This document shows, piece after piece, positions 39,808-47,938 of a stretch of 64,000 bases of DNA (its first letter is position 1; each line of letters starts with the position of its first letter). The stretch spans positions 1,116,001-1,180,000 of the forward strand of contig OX638323.1 in NCBI GenBank assembly GCA_951812715.1. Direction: 5' to 3'. The stretch is from an uncultured Pseudohongiella sp. Lineage in GTDB: Bacteria; Pseudomonadota; Gammaproteobacteria; Pseudomonadales; Pseudohongiellaceae. The position numbers and the translations under genes are program-made. The notes beneath the pieces were generated by a model that made no database searches, was not told the origin of the DNA, and was given only the letters and a program-made list of their open reading frames with translations.

Positions 39808-40443
39808 TCAGGCGGCCATCTCTCGCTCGAGTTCCGACAGGCTGGCTTTCACCGAATCGCGGTTGAACAGACGATCCCGGTATTCCACCAGGGGTTTTGT
39901 CGTGCGATTTTCCGGCAATTCTATTCCCATTACCGGCAATCGCCACAAGATCGGCGTCACGCAGCAATCGACGATGGTGAATTCGTCGCTCATGAAAAAG
40001 GGCTTCTCGCCAAAAATCGGCGCCGTGGCGATCAGGCTGTCACGCAATTCTCCGCGCACGCGTTCGAGTTCGGCGTCAGTGCCCTCGTTGGCCAGCAAGG
40101 TATCGACCAGTGAGCACCATTCGCGCCGAACGCGGTGCATCCACAGTCGGCTTTGCGCGCGAGCCACCGGATAGACCGGAAACAGCGGCGGGTGCGGGAA
40201 GCGTTCATCGAGATATTCCATGATGATGTCGGCTTCGTAAAGCACCAGGTCGCGGTCGACCAGGGTCGGCAGGCTGTTGTAGGGATTCAGGTCTACCAGG
40301 TCTTCGGGCAGGTTGTCCGAATCCACGTCGATGAGGTCGACGGTTACCTGCTTTTCCGCGAGAACGATGCGGACCCGATGGCTGTAATGGCTGACAGGGT
40401 CCGAATAAAAGGTCATGGACGACCGTTTCGCGATAACTCCCAT
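39808..40443 (-). CDS. sspA: Stringent starvation protein A
   Basis: Glutathione-transferase-fold protein that binds RNA polymerase. The ATG at 40443 has GGGGA upstream and gives 211 residues (E. coli SspA has 212). [22 protein letters not shown] and [18 protein letters not shown] mark the N-terminal thioredoxin-like half. The C-terminal helical half includes [20 protein letters not shown]. It sits 32 bases downstream of the bc1 gene. The usual partner gene sspB is missing. Confidence 0.94.
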   Translation of the reverse strand: MGVIAKRSSMTFYSDPVSHYSHRVRIVLAEKQVTVDLIDVDSDNLPEDLVDLNPYNSLPTLVDRDLVLYEADIIMEYLDERFPHPPLFPVYPVARAQSRLWMHRVRREWCSLVDTLLANEGTDAELERVRGELRDSLIATAPIFGEKPFFMSDEFTIVDCCVTPILWRLPVMGIELPENRTTKPLVEYRDRLFNRDSVKASLSELEREMAA

Positions 40444-40475
40444 TATATTCCCCGGTTGCGGACGCTTAACGCCCG

Positions 40476-42527
40476 TCAGTGATAGTCCTTGCGGAACTCG
40501 CGGCTCATGAGGGCGATAGAGATATAGAACAGGCCCAGAAAGAGCAAAACCCAGATACCGATTTGCTGGCGCCGGTAGCGAATCGGTTCGCCGATGTAAT
40601 GCAGAAAATTCACCAGATCTCCGATCATGGAGTCGAATTCCGCTTCGCTCATGCTGCCGCTGCCTTCGACATGGCTCAGCGTGCATTGCGTGGGATCGTC
40701 GGCGCCGTGATCGTCACAAATCACATCTCCTTGCAATTCGTACAGCACGTTGGGCATGCCCACGTTGGGAAAAACGCTGTTATTGGCGCCGAACGGCCGC
40801 GCCGGATCGTTGTAAAAGGAGCGCAGATAGGTATACAGCCAATCGGGCCCGCGCACCCTCGAGATCAGTGTCAGATCGGGTGGCGCGATGCCGAACCATG
40901 CGTTGGCGTCATCCTCGGACATCGAATTCTCAATCCGGTCGCCGATCAGCGAGTCATCGAAAATCAGGTTTTCCAGCACCAGTTCGTGGGGAATCTCCAG
41001 ATCATCGGCGGTTCGTTCGTAGCGCGCGTAACCAAGAGCATGGCAGGAGACGCAATAATTCATGTAGTAGTTGAAGCCGCGCTGCAGGGAATCCTTGTCC
41101 ATGAAATCGGTTTCCACATGATCCAGATCGAGATTGCCGGATTCAGCCGCCTCCGCCCGCTCCGACACCAACAGCAAGGGCAGCACCACCAGCAAGGCGA
41201 TCAGCACGATGCTGCCGATCAATTGCGGAATACTGATCCAGCGTCCGGTGAGCCGATCGGGCGGCTGGGTAGTTTTTTCGAGGCGTGTATACCAGGGCAT
41301 GAGAATGAAATAGAGGTAGTAGATCACGGTCATGATCTGCGCCAGCAGTTTCTTGGCCGGGCTGACCGTCTGGGTGCCAAGCACGCCAAGAACGAAAAAG
41401 CTGACCAGGAACAACATCAGGGCGGCGCGGCTGTACCAGCCCTTGTAACGCATGGAGCGCACCGGGCTGCGGTCGAGCCAGGGCAGGAAGAACAGGATGG
41501 CGATGGCGCCAAACATGACCAGCAGGCCCCAAAAATTCGAGTCGATGCCGAATAGCGGATAGGTAATGCCACGCAACATCGAATAAAACGGCGTGTAATA
41601 CCACACCGGCGGCACATGTTCCGGCGTGCGCAACGAATCCGCTTCCTGGAAATTCGCCACTTCGAGGAAGTAGCCGCCCATTTCCGGAGCGAAAAACACG
41701 ATGGCGAAGAATACGATCAGGAACAGGACCACGCCGCCGAGATCGTGGAACATCGTGTAATACGGATGGAACGGCACGCTATCCACCGGAACTCCGTCCG
41801 GACCCTTGTTCTGCTTGATTTCGATACCGTCGGGATTGTTTGACCCGACCTCGTGCAGGGCCAGGATGTGCAGCACTACCAGGGCAATCAGCACCAGCGG
41901 CAACGCCACTACGTGCAAGGCAAAGAAGCGGTTGAGCGTGGCGCCCGAGATCAGGTAGTCGCCGCGCACCCAGATCAGCAGATCTTCGCCGATGATGGGA
42001 ATGGAGCCGATCAGCGACACGATGACATTGGCGCCCCAATAGGACATCTGGCCCCAGGGCAGCACGTAGCCGAGAAAGCCTTCCATCACCAGGATCAGAT
42101 AGATGGCCATGCCGAAGATCCAGATCAGCTCTCGCGGCCGCTGGTAGGAGCCATACATCAGGCCCCGAAACATGTGCATATAGACGACGAAAAAGAACGC
42201 CGAGGCGCCGGTCGAATGGACGTAGCGCAGCAGCCAGCCCCATTCCACATCGCGCATGATGTGCTCGACCGAAGCGAACGCCCCATCCGCGCTGGCGGTG
42301 TAGTTCATGGTCAGCCAGATGCCCGACAGGATCTGGATCACCAACATCAGCAGCGACAACACGCCGAAGAAATACCAGAAATTGAAATTGGCCGGGGCAT
42401 AGTACTTGGACATATGCTTTTCCCAGGCTTCCACGATCGGCAGCCTGGCGTCGACCCAGTCGACCATGGCAATCAGGTCGGAGCGCAGCCGTCCGTTTGC
42501 GTTCGCGGTCCGCGGTTGCTCGCTCAT
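40476..42527 (-). CDS. petBC: Fused cytochrome b and cytochrome c1 of the bc1 complex
   Basis: A single 683-residue frame carries both membrane cytochromes of ubiquinol:cytochrome c reductase. Residues 1-430 are cytochrome b. Heme ligands lie in [20 protein letters not shown] and in FFALHVV...[13 protein letters not shown], and the Qo-site motif is PVWY rather than PEWY, as I recall for beta- and gammaproteobacteria. A hydrophobic linker (about 440-460, ending RAEAAES) resembles the c1 signal sequence. Cytochrome c1 follows with CVSCH near 492, Met ligand near 591 and a C-terminal anchor. Fusion is known from Bradyrhizobium fbcH, whose product is cleaved. It overlaps petA by four bases. Confidence 0.93.
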   Translation of the reverse strand: MSEQPRTANANGRLRSDLIAMVDWVDARLPIVEAWEKHMSKYYAPANFNFWYFFGVLSLLMLVIQILSGIWLTMNYTASADGAFASVEHIMRDVEWGWLLRYVHSTGASAFFFVVYMHMFRGLMYGSYQRPRELIWIFGMAIYLILVMEGFLGYVLPWGQMSYWGANVIVSLIGSIPIIGEDLLIWVRGDYLISGATLNRFFALHVVALPLVLIALVVLHILALHEVGSNNPDGIEIKQNKGPDGVPVDSVPFHPYYTMFHDLGGVVLFLIVFFAIVFFAPEMGGYFLEVANFQEADSLRTPEHVPPVWYYTPFYSMLRGITYPLFGIDSNFWGLLVMFGAIAILFFLPWLDRSPVRSMRYKGWYSRAALMLFLVSFFVLGVLGTQTVSPAKKLLAQIMTVIYYLYFILMPWYTRLEKTTQPPDRLTGRWISIPQLIGSIVLIALLVVLPLLLVSERAEAAESGNLDLDHVETDFMDKDSLQRGFNYYMNYCVSCHALGYARYERTADDLEIPHELVLENLIFDDSLIGDRIENSMSEDDANAWFGIAPPDLTLISRVRGPDWLYTYLRSFYNDPARPFGANNSVFPNVGMPNVLYELQGDVICDDHGADDPTQCTLSHVEGSGSMSEAEFDSMIGDLVNFLHYIGEPIRYRRQQIGIWVLLFLGLFYISIALMSREFRKDYH

Positions 42528-43126
42528 GCCGCGGTCTCCTCGTCAATGCCGATTACCAGGATATTGTCGTCCTCGAACGAATACGGCGGCACTTCCATGT
42601 TGCGCGAGGCCGGCGAGCCGCTATAGACCCGGCCCGCCAGATCGAAGCGGGAGCCATGGCAGGGACAGAAGAAGCCGCCGTTCCATTGCTCGTCGAAAGG
42701 CTGGGGGCGCAATTCGACGAATGGCGTCGGCGAACAGAACAGGTGCGGGCAAAGACCGACGAGCACCAGCAATTCGGGTGTGCGGGAGCGGAATTCGTTT
42801 TGCGCGTAGCCGGGTTGTTCCAGTTGTTCCGAGTTGGGGTCGGCGAGCCTGTCGGGATCCCGGTTCATGGCTGCCAGCGCCTCGGCGCTGCGCCGCACCA
42901 CGAAAATGGGCCGGCCGCGCCAGGCGGGAATCGGTCCGAGTATCTCGCCTTCGAGCAGATTGCCGATGTCGATACGAACCGGCGCCCCTGCCGCTCTGGC
43001 TTGCGCGCTCGGATTCCAGGATCCGATGAAGGGGACCGCGGCGCCAGCTACGCCGACGGTCCCGAGACCCAATGTAGAACCAACCAGAAAGCGCCTGCGC
43101 GCAGTCTTGGAACTGTCGTCAGTCAC
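42524..43126 (-). CDS. petA: Rieske iron-sulfur subunit of the bc1 complex
   Basis: 200-residue 2Fe-2S protein that shuttles electrons from ubiquinol to cytochrome c1. A Tat-type N terminus (TARRRFLVG) leads into the membrane anchor. Cluster ligands are in CPHLFC and CPCHGSRF. The first box is CPH where most have CTH. The large gap between the boxes is typical. The gene lies immediately upstream of the fused b/c1 gene with ATGA overlap, forming one operon. Confidence 0.94.
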   Translation of the reverse strand: MTDDSSKTARRRFLVGSTLGLGTVGVAGAAVPFIGSWNPSAQARAAGAPVRIDIGNLLEGEILGPIPAWRGRPIFVVRRSAEALAAMNRDPDRLADPNSEQLEQPGYAQNEFRSRTPELLVLVGLCPHLFCSPTPFVELRPQPFDEQWNGGFFCPCHGSRFDLAGRVYSGSPASRNMEVPPYSFEDDNILVIGIDEETAA

Positions 43127-43275
43127 CTTTAGTTCATCTCCTCGTCAAGTGGAACTTCCGCGGCAAATCCACGCGCGCGGGCAAACCGGGCGGATGCTAA
43201 TGAATCTGCCATGAAAATTCAAGCGGGTTCCCGCCCGCCCAAGGCCAGGTTACTGAATTGCAAGAAAAAATTTGT

Positions 43276-43668
43276 TTAGCGCTTGGAATACTGCGGCCGC
43301 TTGCGCGCCTTGCGCAGACCGACCTTCTTGCGCTCGACTTCGCGCGCGTCCCGGGACACGAATCCGGCCTTGCGCAAGGTCGGCTTGAGTTCGCTGTCGT
43401 AGTCGATCAACGCCCGGGTAATGCCATGTCGGATCGCCCCGGCCTGACCGAAGCTGCCGCCGCCGCGCACGGAAACCTTGATATCGAATCGCCCGGCCAT
43501 GTCGACAAGTTCCAGCGGCTGACGCACGATCATGCGCGCGACCTCGCGGCCGAAATAATTCTTCAGTGGCCGCCGGTTGACCACGATATTACCGCTGCCG
43601 CGAGTCAGATAAACCCGAGCGGTGGAAGTCTTGCGGCGGCCGGTGCCGTAATAGTGATTGGTTTCCAT
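43276..43668 (-). CDS. rpsI: Small ribosomal subunit protein uS9
   Basis: 130-residue ribosomal protein of the 30S head. [16 protein letters not shown] opens it, [19 protein letters not shown] is the conserved core, and the basic tail ends RPQYSKR, whose last residues reach the P-site tRNA. It follows rplM after 14 bases, the universal L13-S9 pair. A weak GC hairpin lies about 40 bases beyond its stop. Confidence 0.98.
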   Translation of the reverse strand: METNHYYGTGRRKTSTARVYLTRGSGNIVVNRRPLKNYFGREVARMIVRQPLELVDMAGRFDIKVSVRGGGSFGQAGAIRHGITRALIDYDSELKPTLRKAGFVSRDAREVERKKVGLRKARKRPQYSKR

Positions 43669-43682
43669 TTCGACTCGCGCGC

Positions 43683-44111
43683 TTACAATTCCAGGGTTTG
43701 CGGCTGCTGCGCCGCGTGTGGGTGTTCGCCGCCGGCGTACACTTTCAGTTTCTTCAGCATGACTCGTCCGAGCCGATTGCGCGGCATCATGCCCCGGACC
43801 GCCAGGCGCACGACCCGTTCCGGCGATTTTTCCAGCAACTGCTCGAAAGAAATCGATTTCAATCCGCCGGGATAGCCCGAATGAGAGTGATAAATCTTGT
43901 CCGTCGTTTTCTTGCCGGTGACTTTGACCTTGTCCGCGTTGATCACCACGACGAAGTCGCCGGTATCGACATGCGGCGTGTATTCCGCCTTGTGCTTGCC
44001 GCGCAGGCGCGTGGCGATGGCGGTCGCCATATGCCCTAGCGTCTGGCCATCGGCATCCACCAGCAGCCAGTTCTGGGACACTTCGCCCGGATGCGCGCTA
44101 TAGGTCTTCAT
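43683..44111 (-). CDS. rplM: Large ribosomal subunit protein uL13
   Basis: 142 residues, the same as E. coli L13. Core motifs are [38 protein letters not shown] and [13 protein letters not shown]13 is an early 50S assembly protein and in some bacteria autoregulates its transcript. It begins the rplM-rpsI operon and marks the left edge of the accessory island. Confidence 0.98.
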   Translation of the reverse strand: MKTYSAHPGEVSQNWLLVDADGQTLGHMATAIATRLRGKHKAEYTPHVDTGDFVVVINADKVKVTGKKTTDKIYHSHSGYPGGLKSISFEQLLEKSPERVVRLAVRGMMPRNRLGRVMLKKLKVYAGGEHPHAAQQPQTLEL

Positions 44112-44180
44112 CGCTCGTAAGAATCACGGTATTTCGAGGGAGCGCGGATGTTACCTGAGCGCCCGGTCGGAATCAAATCA

Positions 44181-44445
44181 TTTTCGCCCGCGATGAGGTC
44201 GGCCGGAAACCTTTTTTGTACCGAAATCGAGCGATTTCTCGAAACCCTACTAATCTTTTCCGCGAACGCAGGGAGAGCCGCGCGGGCGCTCTCCGATTTT
44301 TTTCGCGAAAACTGGAATTGTCATGCAAGCACAAGATATATTGGATACAACTCACCAGCTTGAAGGGATAGGCATGACCCGCCCACAAGCCGAAGCCATC
44401 GCCAAGGCCCTCACCGCCGCCGTCGAGCCTCTCGCGACCAAACAG
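44181..44445 (+). repeat. Duplicated segment, copy 1 (leader plus start of coiled-coil gene)
   Basis: Roughly 265 bases that recur at about 46238-46500 with the same order: a CGGCCGGAAACC stretch, AATCGAGCGATTTCT, a GC hairpin with T-tract, the start codon and the first 40 codons. Identity looks near 90 percent by eye, then falls inside the coding region. Confidence 0.8.
44272..44303 (+). promoter_or_regulatory. Terminator-like hairpin in the leader of the coiled-coil gene, copy 1
   Basis: GGAGAGC (44272-44278) pairs with GCTCTCC (44288-44294) around a 9-base loop, followed two bases later by seven Ts. This is the form of an intrinsic terminator, yet it lies 20 bases ahead of an ATG. No plus-strand gene ends upstream that it could serve. 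An attenuator or conditional leader is possible. Confidence 0.6.
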
Positions 44446-44856
44446 GATCTGCAGGCCGCGGAGGGTCGGCTTGAGCAGGAAATCCAGGCGCTGCGCAAGC
44501 AGGACCTGAACGCCACGGAGGACCGGCTCGGCAATGGAATCGAATCATTGCGCAAGGATATGAAGGCAGCGGACGACCGGCTCGGCAAGGATATCGAATC
44601 ACTGCGCAAGGATGTGAAGGCGGCAGAGGATCGACTCGGCAAGGATATTGAGTCACTGCGTAAGGAGACGAAGGCCGGTTTTGCCAGCGTGTTGCAACAG
44701 ACCGACACAAAAATCGAGTCGGTAAAAGTCTGGCTGCTCGGCGGCCTGCTCGCCATCGCCTTGAGTATCGTCGTCTTCGCGCTTCAGGTCGCCGCCGAGC
44801 CGGTTGCGGAACGCGAATTCGAAACCGGCCAGTTGCTCCGCCGGCAGCCTGACTAG
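44323..44856 (+). CDS. Small coiled-coil protein with one C-terminal membrane helix (DUF1640-like), copy 1
   Basis: 177 residues of unknown function. The N-terminal part (MTRPQAEAIAKALTAAVEPL) resembles the opening of DUF1640-type coiled-coil proteins. Residues 40-125 are a charged heptad-like coil containing three tandem 18-residue repeats of the form KDxKAAxDRLGKDIESLR. A membrane helix (VWLLGGLLAIALSIVVFAL) lies at about residues 134-153, with a short tail. It is paralogous to the gene at 46378. A membrane-tethered coil, perhaps acting as a scaffold, is all that can be inferred. Confidence 0.75.
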   Translation: MQAQDILDTTHQLEGIGMTRPQAEAIAKALTAAVEPLATKQDLQAAEGRLEQEIQALRKQDLNATEDRLGNGIESLRKDMKAADDRLGKDIESLRKDVKAAEDRLGKDIESLRKETKAGFASVLQQTDTKIESVKVWLLGGLLAIALSIVVFALQVAAEPVAEREFETGQLLRRQPD

Positions 44857-44904
44857 CCGTGCAGCCCGCTGTCTGATAATACAAAATTGCCGTTACCGAA
44901 TTTG

Positions 44905-45120
44905 TTATGTGGCCGGCGAAGCTAGAGACAAGTCATCCAGAAATTCGGATGCGGGGCCGATGCCGGTTACCAGCAGACGATCCCTCGCTCTGGTACACGC
45001 GACATACGGCAAATGGCGTTCGGTGTTGTAAACCTCCTCCAGGTCGATTTGAGGGTCGGCGGCATGCTCGTCGGATCGGTTGCGTTGCGGCAGGTCGCCG
45101 ATCAGCGCATTGGGATGCAC
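44905..45120 (-). pseudogene. C-terminal remnant of a UvrD/Rep-type helicase
   Basis: The minus-strand frame ends with EEVYNTERHLPYVACTRARD, RLLVTG and ASEFLDDL, the helicase motif VI region (YVACTRAR) and C terminus of UvrD-like helicases. Only about 70 residues remain; none of the ATPase motifs occur upstream within the frame or in the neighbouring 250 bases. A Leu in the usual LLYVACTR has become Pro. This is a decayed fragment left by deletion. Confidence 0.7.
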
Positions 45121-45369
45121 TTTCTCCTATATGTAGCGCGGCGGCGCGTTGACCACCAGAACGGATCAATCCTGCTAGTCCTTGCCGCAACATGCCAGTT
45201 GCGGATCAAGATCGCGGTTGCGGCGCTCGGAAGCGGCCCTGGCGGGAGATTGCTCATCCTGCCACATCATCGGCTGATATTCCGCGGTTGGAATATTGAC
45301 GCGGCGCGCTTCATCGCGAGTGAGCGATGCAACCGGTTTGAGTTCAGATTTCCTGAATCTTCCGGCTAT

Positions 45370-45798
45370 TCAGGAGTCCATCAAGAACGGGTTTATGATT
45401 TTCAATCTTTCAACGATTTGTCCATGTTGCAAATCTTCGGTATAGAGCGTGCCGCAACCCGCCTCGAGCGCGGCGCTAACGATGAGCGAGTCGTAGAAGC
45501 CAAACTGATAGCGAGATTGAATTTCGAGGCTCCTGCGGTACAGTTCCCGGCTTGGATTGACTTTCCACAGCGGCAACAAGGTAGTTTCAAGAAATCTGCT
45601 TGCTTCCCCGGAACTCAAGGGGACTTCCAATTTCTTCGTAGCCACGTTCAAGGTTTCCTGCACGACCTGGAAGCTGATCACCGCGTTTCCGGTTCGCAGC
45701 GCTTTGTCGACGAGCTTCTCGGCAACCCCGAACTTGCGATGGCTGCGTTCATCGAACAAATACAGCAGGACATTGGAATCGAGAAAACTAGCGCTCAT
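45370..45798 (-). CDS. PIN-domain ribonuclease toxin (VapC-like)
   Basis: 142 residues with the acidic PIN quartet: Asp7 (FLDSNVLLYLFD), Glu48 (QVVQETLNV), Asp103 (FGFYDSLIVSAAL) and Glu121/Asp122 (YTEDLQHGQ). Such proteins cut RNA, often tRNA, when their antitoxin is lost. It overlaps the upstream RHH-like gene by 11 bases, the classic antitoxin-toxin layout. All catalytic positions are present, so the toxin looks functional. Confidence 0.9.
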   Translation of the reverse strand: MSASFLDSNVLLYLFDERSHRKFGVAEKLVDKALRTGNAVISFQVVQETLNVATKKLEVPLSSGEASRFLETTLLPLWKVNPSRELYRRSLEIQSRYQFGFYDSLIVSAALEAGCGTLYTEDLQHGQIVERLKIINPFLMDS

Positions 45799-46012
45799 TC
45801 ATTTCGTCCCTGGTGAATTTGCGCCCGCCGGTGCGAACGCGCACCCGTAATTCGCGAATCAATTCCATGGCCTCCTCCGCTCTGCGCTTGCGCTGGACGT
45901 AATCTTCGAGCCACTCGCGGAATCGGGCATTGAGTGTTGTGCCCTCGTTCGCGGCCATATCCCGGGCCGCCGCGATCAGATTTTCATCGGCGCTCAGGGT
46001 GATGTTCTTCAT
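45788..46012 (-). CDS. Antitoxin, ribbon-helix-helix type
   Basis: 74 residues. The N-terminal MKNITLSADENLIAAARDMA and EGTTLNARFREWLEDYV fit a ribbon-helix-helix DNA-binding fold, and the basic C terminus would wrap the PIN toxin. It is the first gene of the pair. A near-consensus promoter and a palindrome GTGTACAC lie just upstream, consistent with autorepression by the complex. Confidence 0.87.
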   Translation of the reverse strand: MKNITLSADENLIAAARDMAANEGTTLNARFREWLEDYVQRKRRAEEAMELIRELRVRVRTGGRKFTRDEMNER

Positions 46013-46035
46013 GTCGGAATCTCCACACTTTTATT

Positions 46036-46073
46036 GTGTACACGATTATAGTGTAAAAACTGTTCTGGTCCAA
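46036..46073 (-). promoter_or_regulatory. Sigma-70 promoter and operator of the toxin-antitoxin pair
   Basis: On the minus strand TTGGAC (46073-46068) and TATAAT (46050-46045) are separated by exactly 17 bases. Directly downstream, GTGTACAC (46043-46036) is a perfect palindrome lying where transcription would start, about 25 bases before the antitoxin ATG. The layout fits autoregulation by antitoxin binding at the start site. Confidence 0.7.
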
Positions 46074-46237
46074 TGTAATCACGCCGCATTGTAGAGAACA
46101 AATAAAGCGCCCGGTTTTGCAACACACAATGTGTCCGGTCGTATCCGGGCTCCCGGCCTTGCGGCAGGAAACGGCCGCCCTTGGAAAATTGGAGTATCTC
46201 CCGCAACTTGAAAGCGTGGAAATTCGCGATCACGATC

Positions 46238-46500
46238 TTCGCCCGCGAAGGGATCGGCCGGAAACCTGTTTTGCCCGGAAATCGAGCGATTTCTTGAAAC
46301 CCTACTAGTCTTTCCTACGAACGCGGGGAGAGCCGCGCGGGCGCTCTCCGATTTTTTTCGCGAAAACTGGAATTGTCATGCAAGCAGAAGATATATTGGA
46401 TACAACCCACCAGCTTGAAGGGAAAGGCATGACCCGCCTACAAGCCGAAGCCATCGCCAAGGCCCTCGCCACCGCCGTCCAGCCTCTCGCGACCAGGAAG
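46238..46500 (+). repeat. Duplicated segment, copy 2
   Basis: Partner of 44181-44445, displaced by about 2055 bases. The two copies flank the helicase remnant and the toxin-antitoxin pair, so the duplication bounds that stretch. Confidence 0.8.
46327..46358 (+). promoter_or_regulatory. Terminator-like hairpin in the leader of the coiled-coil gene, copy 2
   Basis: GGAGAGC and GCTCTCC pair around the same 9-base loop as at 44272, followed by the same seven Ts, 20 bases before the ATG. The hairpin and its spacing to the start codon are unchanged between the copies, although the sequence further upstream differs in many places. Confidence 0.6.
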
Positions 46501-46845
46501 GAACTCGCAGCCGCGGTCGAGCCCCTGGCCACAAAAATGAACCTTGAGGTGGTGGTGGAACGGCTTGGCATGGAAATCAAGACACTGCGCGAAAAGGATC
46601 TGAAAGCGGCTGAGGAACGACTCGGCGCGGACATGGTCATACTGTTCGAAAAGACCAATAACCGAATCGAGTCCACCAAACTCTGGCTGCTCGGCGGCTT
46701 GCTCGCCATGGCGTTGAGCATCACCTTCCATGCCCTACAGGTCGGGTCCGCGTCGGGCGGAGTACGCAGTTTGGAGACCGGCCAGCCAATCCGCCAGCCG
46801 CCCGAGACGACGCAAAGCGCGATCTCCGATCAAACAAATTTGTAG
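46378..46845 (+). CDS. Small coiled-coil protein with one membrane helix (DUF1640-like), copy 2
   Basis: 155 residues, paralogous to the product at 44323 and nearly identical over the first 35 residues (QAEDILDTTHQLEG, QAEAIAKAL). It lacks the 18-residue repeat expansion; the coil is shorter (LREKDLKAAEERLGADMVIL). The helix LWLLGGLLAMALSITFHAL matches the one in copy 1. Function unknown. Confidence 0.73.
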   Translation: MQAEDILDTTHQLEGKGMTRLQAEAIAKALATAVQPLATRKELAAAVEPLATKMNLEVVVERLGMEIKTLREKDLKAAEERLGADMVILFEKTNNRIESTKLWLLGGLLAMALSITFHALQVGSASGGVRSLETGQPIRQPPETTQSAISDQTNL

Positions 46846-46861
46846 TCAACGAATTTATTGT

Positions 46862-47113
46862 ATGTTCCGGGAGGCGACCCGAACCATGATCAACAACATC
46901 TCCAGCGCCGTAACAGCCCTCGCCAGCAGGCAGAATACCAAGCACGGGAAAGAACGACGCGGCGAGGAGACCGCAACGATAGGCAGTGAATTCCACGATT
47001 TGTGCGAGAAGCAGATTGAACGCATCGACACTTGGGCCATATCCATTATTTTGTGGCTGTACGGTGGTCTTCTCGCCATCGCGTTAACCGTCATCTTCGG
47101 AATTTATGCTTAG
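46862..47113 (+). CDS. Small membrane protein, possible third relative of the coiled-coil pair
   Basis: 83 residues from the ATG at 46862, or 75 from the ATG at 46886. The C-terminal segment (DTWAISIILWLYGGLLAIALTVIFGIYA) resembles the membrane helix of the two upstream proteins, including the GGLLAIAL core. The N-terminal half is polar and shows only a short possible helix. It follows copy 2 by 16 bases. It may be a truncated relative or a real small protein; evidence is limited. Confidence 0.45.
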   Translation: MFREATRTMINNISSAVTALASRQNTKHGKERRGEETATIGSEFHDLCEKQIERIDTWAISIILWLYGGLLAIALTVIFGIYA

Positions 47114-47366
47114 TTATTGACACGGCTCGCTTCATCGTGAGTGAGGGAAAATTCTATTCCTCGTCAAATGAAGATGCTTCCGAAAGGGAACGTCGAGAGA
47201 AGTGGTCGGGCCACGGCGCTTGCTGGGAAAGCCTCGTTGGCCGGTGCTGAAACGCGCCGCGAGCCGCGCCCGTCACCTCGGGCAACACGGCCACGAATTG
47301 TTTACCACCAGATTTAACCTTGGCTGCCGCCGCTGCCGCGCGCTGGACTTACGGCCCCATCTGGGA

Positions 47367-47783
47367 AATATAGAGGCATCAAGTAAGTTGTTTTCTTGGC
47401 TCATGAACGAACTTCTCGCCAATAGCGATGCTCACCTGAAGAACTGGAGCCTGATCTATGCCGATGGACGCACGCCAAGGCTCTCTCCCGCTTACGGTAT
47501 TTTAACCACCCAGGCATACATTCCCGACGAGCATAGTTTTGCTCTTAATCTGGGAACAACGAAAGCATGGTATTCGGTTACCGAAGAACATTTCCGCCAC
47601 TGGGCAAGCAAGGCGGACATTCCCTGGCGGGCGATCAAGCCCCATTTGCTTGACGTCATGACCAGGGCCCGCGATCTTTGGCCGCAAGCGCTGAATCAAT
47701 TACCGATCGACAGCGGCCATCGGCGCTTGCTCACGGAGCATTGGAACGGATTGCAGCCTGATTTCAGATTCGCTGCCGCGTAG
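47367..47783 (+). pseudogene. C-terminal remnant of a HipA-type kinase toxin
   Basis: About 138 residues match the C-terminal half of HipA: LMNELLANSDAHLKNWSLIY (catalytic loop Asp, His, Lys, Asn), RLSPAY, ALNLGTTKAW, HFRHWASKADIPWRAI, and the end HWNGLQPDF. The N-terminal domain and ATP-binding half are missing. The Mg-binding Asp that normally follows SPAY is Gly here, so kinase activity would be lost. No hipB-type antitoxin is nearby. The frame stays open to 47202 but that part does not look like HipA. Confidence 0.75.
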
Positions 47784-47938
47784 CGGGCATTAACGCCAAT
47801 AGTCGGCGAAGCTTTCCATATCTGATCGATTCGAATCGCCGAACGGCTGCAACTGCTTGTGCGCGTAATTTCGGCCCGCGCACTTGCCGGCGAGCGGTTC
47901 CCATGGGGGGCAACCACCTGCCGGCATTGGCAATGCGC

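Noticed and set aside
46009..46233. 74-codon minus-strand frame ahead of the antitoxin
   Set aside because: It covers the promoter and operator of the toxin-antitoxin pair and has no recognisable features.
45296..47145. 30-base near-repeat (ATTGAC-CGG-CGCTTCATCG-GAGTGAG) at 45296 and 47116
   Set aside because: It is similar in both places but too short and isolated to assign; it may be debris of the local duplications.
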